A DNA stretch of 39,789 nucleotides, taken from positions 1 through 39,789 of the forward strand of contig CAYVQU010000030.1 of assembly GCA_964453155.1 (NCBI GenBank), given 5' to 3'. The stretch's first letter is position 1. Every line of letters starts with the position of its first letter. Both the position numbers and the translations under genes were made by a program. Positions 33,133-39,789 of the stretch are shown here, piece after piece. This stretch comes from CAYVQU01 sp964453155 (GTDB lineage Bacteria; Chloroflexota; Anaerolineae; Anaerolineales; UBA11858). Below the pieces are notes generated by a model. It did not search any database and was not told the DNA's origin. It worked only from the letters and a program-made list of their open reading frames with translations.

Positions 33133-33171
33133 ACACAAAAACACTCCCTTATTGCAGGAGTGTTTTTGTGT
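33133..33171. terminator. 15-bp hairpin beyond the right attachment site
   Basis: ACACAAAAACACTCC (33133-33147) pairs perfectly with GGAGTGTTTTTGTGT (33157-33171). It was probably the original chromosomal terminator of tRNA-Leu before the island displaced it. Confidence 0.6.
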
Positions 33172-33254
33172 GAGTAACCTTATCTTTTTTATAGCAGTCA
33201 GAGCCTAAGGTGATCGCGGTCGATCTTTATTTTCGGGTGGATTTTCAATTTATC

Positions 33255-33284
33255 GTGACATTTTTTCTAATCTCGTGTTATAGT
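33255..33284 (+). promoter_or_regulatory. Candidate promoter of the DoxX-like gene
   Basis: GTGACA (33255-33260) and TATAGT (33279-33284) are separated by 18 bp, 44 bp before the ATG. Moderate match to sigma-70. Confidence 0.4.
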
Positions 33285-33327
33285 CTTCAGAAATTCAGAC
33301 TTTTTTTACCATATTAGGAGCAATATC

Positions 33328-33705
33328 ATGAATATTATCTTATGGATTCTGCAAATTTTTCTAGGGGTGTATTTCGTCTTCATCGGCGTGACCCATTTCA
33401 CCCTGCCACCGGGATTACCGGAACAAATGGGATGGATGTATGAGTTATCACCCGGACTGCATACGTTCAGTGGATTAGCTGAAATACTGGGGGGACTGGG
33501 GCTGATCTTGCCTGGATTGACAAAAATTCAAACTCAACTTACCAAGTTTGCTGGATTAGGATTGGTTTTTGTGATGGTCGGTGCGATCGCTTGGCATGTG
33601 CAACGCGGTGAATTTAGCAATATCATGTTCAATGTTGTTCTCGCCCTGCTTGCCGGTTTCATTGCTTATGGCCGGTGGAAGTTAAGTCCCTTCGAAGAAA
33701 AATAA
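33328..33705 (+). CDS. DoxX-family small membrane protein
   Basis: Protein of 125 residues with four membrane helices. LQIFLGVYFVFIGVTHFTLP at the start, then the FSGLAEILGGLGLILPGLTK segment and AWHVQRGEF match DoxX-like proteins, which are membrane proteins of poorly defined, possibly redox-related function. ATG follows TTAGGAG at a good distance. It is monocistronic, first chromosomal gene outside the island, with a bidirectional terminator downstream. Confidence 0.82.
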   Translation: MNIILWILQIFLGVYFVFIGVTHFTLPPGLPEQMGWMYELSPGLHTFSGLAEILGGLGLILPGLTKIQTQLTKFAGLGLVFVMVGAIAWHVQRGEFSNIMFNVVLALLAGFIAYGRWKLSPFEEK

Positions 33706-33732
33706 GTATCCCGAATATTTGACTCATCAACA

Positions 33733-33769
33733 AAAAACGCTCAAATTTAGCTGAAATTTGAGCGTTTTT
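33733..33769. terminator. Bidirectional terminator between convergent genes
   Basis: Arms 33733-33748 and 33754-33769 are exact 16-bp reverse complements around AGCTG. Each strand ends in a run of T (GCGTTTTT), so both the DoxX-like and SUI1 transcripts can stop here. Confidence 0.85.
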
Positions 33770-33791
33770 GTTCAACTGATCTGGCGAACGA

Positions 33792-34139
33792 TCAACCTCC
33801 AGATATTTTTACTTTGTAACCTAATTTTTGCAATGTGGCGGCAATTTTCTCGCGGTGCTCACCCTGAATTTCGATCACACCATTCTTAATCGTCCCCCCA
33901 CTGCCACAAGATTGCTTAAGTTTTTTCGCTAGGACTTTTAGATCTTTTTCTGATAGCTGTAGATTCTTTACCAAAGAAACGTTTTTTCCACCCCGGCCTT
34001 TAGACTCCCGGTGGAGATAAGCCGTTTGTTGGTTGGGAGGCAATGAAGTCTTGAAAACTGGTTTCGGTTTTTGGCCTTTTTTCTTGCGTAAATCCCCTTT
34101 TCCAGAAGACCATACGGTAGGACGATTATCGCGGGGCAT
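33792..34139 (-). CDS. yciH: SUI1/YciH-family translation initiation factor-like protein
   Basis: Protein of 115 residues. The first 45 residues are basic and disordered-looking. The SUI1 fold follows: GRGGKNVSLVKNLQLSEKDL, KKLKQSCGSGGTIKNGVIEI and QGEHREKIAATLQKLGYKVK, all family hallmarks. It is the bacterial relative of eukaryotic eIF1 and is thought to act on start-site selection at the ribosome, though its bacterial role is not settled. ATG with AAAGGA. It lies 14 bp downstream of the CDF transporter and is probably co-transcribed. Confidence 0.92.
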   Translation of the reverse strand: MPRDNRPTVWSSGKGDLRKKKGQKPKPVFKTSLPPNQQTAYLHRESKGRGGKNVSLVKNLQLSEKDLKVLAKKLKQSCGSGGTIKNGVIEIQGEHREKIAATLQKLGYKVKISGG

Positions 34140-34153
34140 TAGATTTCCTTTTC

Positions 34154-35560
34154 TTAATTTGAAGATTGTTCAAAAGGTTCAACATGGATGACCACTCGGG
34201 ACATTTCAGGGACGAAAGCATATAACTGTCGTTTTATCCGTTCTGCGTTTGCATGAGCATCGGCAAGGGATAAATTTGGATCCATACACAGTTTTAATGA
34301 AACATGCAAATGGTCATCAACTTGATGGCTGTAAATTTCGGTAACTCCTTCAATGTCCGCATAATAATCTAACAAGTCAGAAATTTTTTGGTTAAGGGCT
34401 TCATCCTGAATAAGCTGAGGAAAAAATAATTCACTGGCCAGCGGTTCCATATGCGTATTCACCCGTTTTGCCTGGGGCCAATAGCGCTTGGCCCGATTTT
34501 CAAAATCTTCGGCAAGTTGGTGAGCTTGATGGAGGGTTTTTTCGCCGCTAATTTCTAAATCCATATCGATGATATATTCACCATTAGGGTCAACATGGAT
34601 ATGAAGATCGTGTAAGCCTAACCCCATCCCTTCCGCAATTTGGCGTAGACCATAAGCAATCCGATCCCAATTATTGGAATCTTCAAAGCGCGCCGGCTCA
34701 ATGTGGACCACGGCATCAACCACATTCTTAATTCGAGTTTGGAGGCGGCGTTCGACCTCGGATGCCACTGCATGAGCCTGAGAAGTACTCATTGCCGGGT
34801 CCACCTTGACATGTAAATCTACAAAGACCGTTTCAGCGGTTCCCCGAGAACGAATGTTATGGACAAATCGAACCCCCACAACTTCGCGTGCAATCTGTTC
34901 AACGTTGTGGGCATCCACACCCACAACATCGGCAAGTGCACCGGCCGCGCTCCGTAAAATACCAAAGGCGGCCCGCAATATTAGGCCAACTACGATCATG
35001 GCAACGAGTAAATCCAGCCAGGCCCAACCCAACCAAACCCCACCAAGAGATAGGAGCACCGAACCAGTAACATACAAATCTGTTTTAGTGTGCGTGGCAT
35101 CGGCGATTAATATCTCAGAATTCAACTTGCGGCCCAGTCTCGTTTCAAGGACAACTACCCCAATGTTAATCGGCAATGTGAACGCCACAATACCAATGGT
35201 CAGCCAAGAGACTTCAGGAGTAGCCCCGTTGATGAGACGCTCGACAATACTTTGCAAAATTTCCCACGAGGCAGCTAACATCATTCCACCAATGGCTAAA
35301 GCCCCTAAGGTTTCATATTTCTGATAGCCATAGGGATAACGCTCATCAGCTGGACGATCCGCTAATCGGATGGCAGCCAGCCCAATCAGATTAGACGAGG
35401 TATCTACCAGTGAATGAAAACCATCGGCCACAATCGATAGTGCGCCAGTCATCATCCCTAATGTTATTTTCAAAACCGTAATGGTCAGATTGGCAAAAAG
35501 AACTCCCCACAAAACCCGGCGGACAGCTTGATATTGGGAATGATTGTTCGGGTCGGCCAT
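34154..35560 (-). CDS. Cation diffusion facilitator transporter with three dimerisation domains
   Basis: Protein of 468 residues, longer than the usual 300. Six membrane helices carry the metal site HSLVD in the second and HTKTD in the fifth, an HxxxD/HxxxD pair seen in zinc-type CDF proteins. Three tandem C-terminal dimerisation-like domains follow: one ending VVHIEPARF, a second with HIHVDPNGEYIIDMDLEISG ending NTHMEP, and a third ending VVIHVEPFE. Likely exports Zn(II) or another divalent metal in exchange for protons. The ATG has no clear ribosome site; the PBP stop is 40 bp upstream, so coupling or a shared message is possible. Confidence 0.88.
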   Translation of the reverse strand: MADPNNHSQYQAVRRVLWGVLFANLTITVLKITLGMMTGALSIVADGFHSLVDTSSNLIGLAAIRLADRPADERYPYGYQKYETLGALAIGGMMLAASWEILQSIVERLINGATPEVSWLTIGIVAFTLPINIGVVVLETRLGRKLNSEILIADATHTKTDLYVTGSVLLSLGGVWLGWAWLDLLVAMIVVGLILRAAFGILRSAAGALADVVGVDAHNVEQIAREVVGVRFVHNIRSRGTAETVFVDLHVKVDPAMSTSQAHAVASEVERRLQTRIKNVVDAVVHIEPARFEDSNNWDRIAYGLRQIAEGMGLGLHDLHIHVDPNGEYIIDMDLEISGEKTLHQAHQLAEDFENRAKRYWPQAKRVNTHMEPLASELFFPQLIQDEALNQKISDLLDYYADIEGVTEIYSHQVDDHLHVSLKLCMDPNLSLADAHANAERIKRQLYAFVPEMSRVVIHVEPFEQSSN

Positions 35561-35600
35561 AACAAAAAATTTAGGGCGACGTTGCCGCCGCCCGGTAGAA

Positions 35601-38600
35601 TTACGGGGAGGGTGTCGGAGTTGGCGTTTCAGTTGGGGTTGGTGTATCGGGGACCACTTCTGTACTCGTTGGGGTGGGGGACGGCTCTGCAGTCGAAGTA
35701 TCCGTCGGTATGGGGGTCGCGGAGGCTGTGTGGGTCGGTGTCGGTGTCAGAGTTATGGATGGCGTCAAGGTGGGAGAAGCCGTGGTTGTACTGGTTGGCG
35801 TGGGAGTCAGAGTCGGCGTTTCGGTTGGGGTTGCGGTAGGCACCTGTAAATCCAGTGTGAGGAACGTTTCAGCGTAACGGTCCCGAGTCGATTCAACAAA
35901 TAGGCGCAAGGTCACTTTTCCGGCTGGAAACTCACTGATATCCCATTCATAAAGCTCATCGGGATAATTTATTGGGTCGCGGCCAGATACCAGTTCATCC
36001 CAATCCGAGGGATCTGTGCCAACTCCATAGGACAACTCAAATTTATCAAAATTGGAGGTTGCTCCCGCAGTTCCGAAAATTTTAATTTTATTCGTTTGGA
36101 TCACCGCGTCTTTTTCCGGAGATTTGAATTCCAGCAGAGGGCGGGAATCACTTTCTTTACAAGTTTTTGTCGGAGAGAAGAAGATGGGGTCCTTAAAACC
36201 AACTTGTTCAGCCCACGATTTTCCTTGACCGGTATCTTTGATCCATTTAACCGCCCAAGGATCAGTTACATTGAGCGCGATTTTTTGATCGGTGAAATTC
36301 GGACAAGCCGCCGAAGCTAATTTACCCGTCCAGGTATCAATGTTTACTTTCTGCCATAAGTCTGAACTTTTTGGCTCTGGAAGTTGATCGGCAACAAAAT
36401 ATTCATTGCGCTGATTAGGACACCACTGGGATGGTTCGGTGCCCGAAATGGTGCAAACCTGCCGCTCAATCACCCCGGCGGGTTTAATAAATGGCGTTGG
36501 GTTCCCGCCCGTGATTTGGGATACCGCCGTATTGATAAACGTCGACCAAATTGGGGCGGCCCCAGTGAGACCGCTGGTGCCCTGCATTGGAGTGTAATCG
36601 GCATTCCCTACCCAGGTTCCTACCACAACATCCGGGGTATAACCTACAGTCCAATTATCTCGGAAATCGTTGGTCGTGCCGGTTTTGGCCGCGACCTGGA
36701 ATGGTAAATGGAGATATGAGTTGGGGCCAAAAGCCGGAGTCCGGGCCTGGTTATCCGAAAGAATAGATGAAATCAAAAAGGCATGTTCAGCCCGAATGAC
36801 CTGTTCACCAGCTGGCGGAGTGTATTGGTAAACGACATCACCACTGCGATCTTCGATGCGGGTAATGGCTACCGGGGGTATCTGACGGCCGCCATTTGCG
36901 AAAACCGCGTATGCCCCAGCCATTTCCAGCAAAGTCACATCGCCCCCTCCCAGGGTCAGTGACAAGCCATAATCATTTCGGGTGAGGGTCGTGATCCCTA
37001 GTCTCCGGGCAAAGGCCACCAAGCCATCTTCATCTGCCGTCGTGGGATCGTCATAGACGCCCACATATTGCAAAGCCTTGACCGCGGGGATATTGTAAGA
37101 ATTGGCCAACGCGGACCGAACCGTCACTGGACCGTGGTAGCGTTCATCATAATTCACAGGGACATACGGTTCCCGCGGGTCATTGGGGTCACCGGAGGGG
37201 GGGAATTCAGACCGCACATCCCAGATCAAAGTAGAAGGTGTCCACCCTCGTTCAAATGCGGCCAAAAACGTCAAGGGCTTAATGGATGATCCAGGTTGGC
37301 GGGGGCTGATCGCCATATTGATCTGACCATCGATGGCGTCGTTATAAAAATCGGCCGAACCGACCATTGCCAGGATTTCGCCCGTCGCGGGCCGAATGGC
37401 TACCAGGGCTCCATTGGTCACATGGCGGTCCGCCAGGGTTGAAACCTGGTCAAATACAACATCCTGAGCAAAATCCTGTAACGCGGGTTCCAAGGACGTG
37501 TAAACCGTAAAACCGGAGCGATAAATCGTTTGGGGATCAAACTGGGATTCAAGTTGGGTGCGAACAAAATTTACCCAATGGGGATATTTAATTTTGAAAT
37601 CCGGGGGTGCGAAGTCATGGTTCTCCATGGCCTGCGCAGCTTCGGCGGCTTTACCCGCTTCGATACATATTGAAGTCGCATTATTGCTGACAAAAATACA
37701 ACCTTGTTCCTGGCTGGTTTGGAACATGAGTAGCAAGACATCTTGCTGACGGGCTAAGGTCGCCTCCCGATTGGTGTAGACATCGTACACGGCGGGCAAT
37801 TGCGGCAATCCGGACAAGAATGAGGCCTGGGAAAGAGTCAAATTTTTGGCCGAAGTACCAAAATAGGTTTGGGAGGCCGCTTCAATCCCGTAGGCTAAAT
37901 TACCGTAATAAATTTCATTTAAATAAAGTTCGAGGATTTCATCCTTCGAGAACAACCGGGTTAATTCGACCGCCAGCAAGGCTTCCTTGATCTTCCGGGC
38001 ATAGGTTCCTTGGGCCCGTTCTTCAGGAGAAATGAAAAGAGCTTTCCCTAATTGTTGGGTAATGGTCGACGCCCCAGAAACCGTTTCTCCACTACTCAAA
38101 TTTTGCCAAAACGCCCGAACGATAGCCCACGGGTCAAAGCCGGGATGATTGTAAAATTCTTTATCTTCAGTTGCGATGGTTGCCGCGACCAAAAACGGAG
38201 AAATCTCATCAAGGCTGACATAACTTCTACGCCCGGCACTCGGATCATTGATCTCATATAAAACATTCCCGCGCCGGTCTAATATTCGAGTGGTCTCAAA
38301 TTGTGAAGTGCGGCTATAAAGTTCGCCCACATCCGGCCAATCTTCAGCGCTAATAATGGAGTAGTACTTGATCAGCATAAACGACCCCGCGATCAGACCG
38401 ATCAACGCGGTGACAAATAGACCCAAAATAATCATGCGCACAAAACACCCAGACCACCGCGAAAAATCGATGGATGGACGGGATGGGACGGGTTGCTTGG
38501 GCAGCGGCCGCCGATAGCGCACCGGAGGGGGGCTGGGGGGTTGGGAAGGTGGCGGTTGTGGGGCAGTTCGGGGTTCGTAAGCCGCGGGGGTCACCCGGGT

Positions 38601-39023
38601 CGCATCCAAATCAATCTCATCAACTCGCCGGGGTAAAGGCATGCCGCGTTCATCCACCGCCGGCCGGGCAGCTATGGGCGTCGTTCCCAACATTGGTGGC
38701 GGCGGGGTTTCAGACAGCACTTGCTGGGCCGTGGCCATATCATCGGGGCGGGTTTCAGGATCGACCGGTGCCGGTAGGACCTCCGTTTCTTGCTCGTCTA
38801 GCGAGGTCGCCTCTGAGATGACTTGGGTCGGCATTTCATCGGGAGGCGTCTCAGGCGCTTCCGGCACATTAATTTCTGTCTCGGCAGTCGGTGCTTCCAG
38901 CGGAAACTCATCCACTCCCATCGGGATGGTGGCATCTTTTTCTGCTTTTTCAGCCTCTTCGAGCAGCCGCCGAAATCGATCGCGGGGGTCTTCTTTAGGA
39001 TGAGACGGGGTATTATCGGGCAT
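35601..39023 (-). CDS. Bifunctional class A penicillin-binding protein (PBP1A/PonA-type)
   Basis: Protein of 1140 residues that polymerises and cross-links peptidoglycan outside the membrane. A long cytoplasmic Pro/Glu-rich N-terminus (1-190) precedes one membrane helix (about 194-220). The GT51 glycosyltransferase has ATEDKEFYNHPGFDPWAI (Glu286), STITQQLGKALF and RKIKEALLAVELTRLFSK. The transpeptidase has SSIK (Ser579), SYN (642-644) and KTGTTNDF (780). A C-terminal region with two Cys pairs and a beta domain ends in a tail of about 75 residues rich in Thr and Pro (TPTPT repeats), probably cell-wall spanning. ATG at 39023 lacks a clear ribosome site. Confidence 0.95.
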   Translation of the reverse strand: MPDNTPSHPKEDPRDRFRRLLEEAEKAEKDATIPMGVDEFPLEAPTAETEINVPEAPETPPDEMPTQVISEATSLDEQETEVLPAPVDPETRPDDMATAQQVLSETPPPPMLGTTPIAARPAVDERGMPLPRRVDEIDLDATRVTPAAYEPRTAPQPPPSQPPSPPPVRYRRPLPKQPVPSRPSIDFSRWSGCFVRMIILGLFVTALIGLIAGSFMLIKYYSIISAEDWPDVGELYSRTSQFETTRILDRRGNVLYEINDPSAGRRSYVSLDEISPFLVAATIATEDKEFYNHPGFDPWAIVRAFWQNLSSGETVSGASTITQQLGKALFISPEERAQGTYARKIKEALLAVELTRLFSKDEILELYLNEIYYGNLAYGIEAASQTYFGTSAKNLTLSQASFLSGLPQLPAVYDVYTNREATLARQQDVLLLMFQTSQEQGCIFVSNNATSICIEAGKAAEAAQAMENHDFAPPDFKIKYPHWVNFVRTQLESQFDPQTIYRSGFTVYTSLEPALQDFAQDVVFDQVSTLADRHVTNGALVAIRPATGEILAMVGSADFYNDAIDGQINMAISPRQPGSSIKPLTFLAAFERGWTPSTLIWDVRSEFPPSGDPNDPREPYVPVNYDERYHGPVTVRSALANSYNIPAVKALQYVGVYDDPTTADEDGLVAFARRLGITTLTRNDYGLSLTLGGGDVTLLEMAGAYAVFANGGRQIPPVAITRIEDRSGDVVYQYTPPAGEQVIRAEHAFLISSILSDNQARTPAFGPNSYLHLPFQVAAKTGTTNDFRDNWTVGYTPDVVVGTWVGNADYTPMQGTSGLTGAAPIWSTFINTAVSQITGGNPTPFIKPAGVIERQVCTISGTEPSQWCPNQRNEYFVADQLPEPKSSDLWQKVNIDTWTGKLASAACPNFTDQKIALNVTDPWAVKWIKDTGQGKSWAEQVGFKDPIFFSPTKTCKESDSRPLLEFKSPEKDAVIQTNKIKIFGTAGATSNFDKFELSYGVGTDPSDWDELVSGRDPINYPDELYEWDISEFPAGKVTLRLFVESTRDRYAETFLTLDLQVPTATPTETPTLTPTPTSTTTASPTLTPSITLTPTPTHTASATPIPTDTSTAEPSPTPTSTEVVPDTPTPTETPTPTPSP

Positions 39024-39058
39024 AGAATTGGTTTATTTCGAACCTGAACCGAATTTGA

Positions 39059-39096
39059 GAAGCGCCTCCCGAAGATCGTATCGGGAGGTGCGCTTC
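39059..39096 (-). terminator. Stem-loop between the hydratase and PBP genes
   Basis: The arms of GAAGCGCCTCCCGA (39059-39072) and its near-complement (39081-39096, two-base bulge) form a strong GC-rich stem. No T-run follows on the minus strand, so termination may be partial. Confidence 0.45.
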
Positions 39097-39116
39097 ATTC
39101 AAAAATGATTAAATTT

Positions 39117-39581
39117 TTATTCCGGTTTTCCGGCCATCAAACAAGTCCACTTACCTTTCATGACGGTTTCATTGTCTTGTTTGCGGACATCCACACCGAT
39201 CACTACCAAGCCACCGCCTAAACGCCGCATCGCTTTGGTCTCTAAAATTTCGGTAATCACATGGATCGTATCGCCAATAAAGGTTGGACGTGTAAATTTC
39301 CAAGAACTGATCTCACGGAATGCAAGAACCGTACCCTCTATGAAACCACTTTGCGCGATCAGCCCAGAAGCGATCGAGGTAACTAACAATCCATGTGCGA
39401 TCCGCTGGCCAAACGGCGTCGATTTGCTAAATTCGACATCGGTATGGATTTGGTTGTAATCACCCGACAAACCAGCAAATTGGACAATATCACTCTCGGT
39501 AATGGTGCGAGCCGAGCTAAAAAACTTTTGACCCACTTCAAACTCTTCAAAATAGTAGCCGCGGGGTTGATAATCTGTCAT
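39117..39581 (-). CDS. MaoC-like (R)-hydratase / acyl dehydratase
   Basis: Hot-dog-fold protein of 154 residues. The hydratase motif is visible as FAGLSGDYNQIHTDVEFSKS (Asp and His catalytic pair), followed by RIAHGLLVTSIASGLI and WKFTRPTFIGDTIHVITEI. Expected reaction is reversible hydration of trans-2-enoyl-thioesters to (R)-3-hydroxyacyl forms; the exact substrate is not predictable. ATG follows TAGGAG. A possible extended -10 promoter lies at 39651-39659. Confidence 0.9.
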   Translation of the reverse strand: MTDYQPRGYYFEEFEVGQKFFSSARTITESDIVQFAGLSGDYNQIHTDVEFSKSTPFGQRIAHGLLVTSIASGLIAQSGFIEGTVLAFREISSWKFTRPTFIGDTIHVITEILETKAMRRLGGGLVVIGVDVRKQDNETVMKGKWTCLMAGKPE

Positions 39582-39650
39582 CTTTTTCTCCTATTATGAG
39601 TTGTTGGTATGCTGAATTCTTCCTTTTTTCTGTACATATCAACAAAATTT

Positions 39651-39659
39651 ATTCTAGCA
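39651..39659 (-). promoter_or_regulatory. Extended -10 promoter candidate of the MaoC-like gene
   Basis: The minus strand reads TGCTAGAAT (39659-39651), an extended -10 (TGn plus TAGAAT), about 70 bp upstream of the ATG. No strong -35 is seen. The rest of the right edge (39660-39789) shows no gene. Confidence 0.4.
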
Positions 39660-39789
39660 CAAAACTTATAACCCCAAAACCTTTGACCTTTCGCGCTTGA
39701 CACCTTAAAATGTAATCTAATCAATGACATCTGTACTAGACTCTACTGCAGTAACTCAGGCAAAACAGAAGCGTTGAGCAACAAAAAAG

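Noticed and set aside
35674..39047. Long plus-strand open frames opposite the PBP gene
   Set aside because: They are low-complexity mirror frames of the Pro/Thr- and Glu-rich parts of the PBP, without ribosome sites.

Overview
The window looks like chromosome of a Chloroflexota bacterium, probably Anaerolineae-like. This is inferred from gene content: many divergent GT-C membrane glycosyltransferases, a DegS/DegU-like two-component pair, a penicillin-binding protein with a long Pro/Thr-rich C-terminal tail, and tag-bearing STAND/TIR genes. No marker gene was available to test it. Starts are ATG, GTG or TTG with clear GGAG-type ribosome sites, and TGA is used as a stop.

Region 1 (1-2160): the end of a dispersed repeat touches the left edge. 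It is followed, on the minus strand, by a NarL-type response regulator and a DegS-like histidine kinase behind a good promoter (TTGCTT, 17 bp, TATACT).

Region 2 (2189-15571): a dense block of nine membrane proteins. Seven lie on the minus strand in coupled arrays, including a membrane-anchored sulfatase/LTA-synthase-type protein, and two lie on the plus strand. Eight look like GT-C glycosyltransferases with an acidic motif after the first membrane helix. They probably use lipid-linked sugars to build an envelope glycan or glycoprotein. Next come the primary sigma factor (rpoD) and tRNA-Leu(TAA).

Region 3 (17459-33125): a 15.6-kb integrated element. A perfect 44-bp direct repeat of the 3' half of the tRNA-Leu gene lies at both ends, a tyrosine integrase lies next to the tRNA, and five copies of an 11-bp arm-type motif lie near the two ends. 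The integrase is N-terminally truncated and frameshifted, so the element looks fixed in place. Inside are an IS3-family remnant joined to a truncated RadC-like gene, two small zinc-ribbon proteins, and an 11.6-kb minus-strand operon. In transcription order the operon encodes an SH3-type lipoprotein, a TolB-like propeller lipoprotein, an nSTAND1 ATPase followed in frame by a TM-FGE domain, a TIR protein, a membrane NACHT ATPase, a soluble STAND ATPase, and a 1030-residue TPR-like solenoid. It resembles a multi-component NLR-like conflict or defence system. Its most striking feature is that the TIR protein carries three tandem Gly-rich tags, each of which best matches the N-terminal tag of a different ATPase of the operon.

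Region 4 (33133-39789): ordinary chromosome. It holds a DoxX-like protein, a SUI1/YciH translation factor, a CDF metal transporter with three dimerisation domains, a bifunctional class A PBP, and a MaoC-type hydratase.
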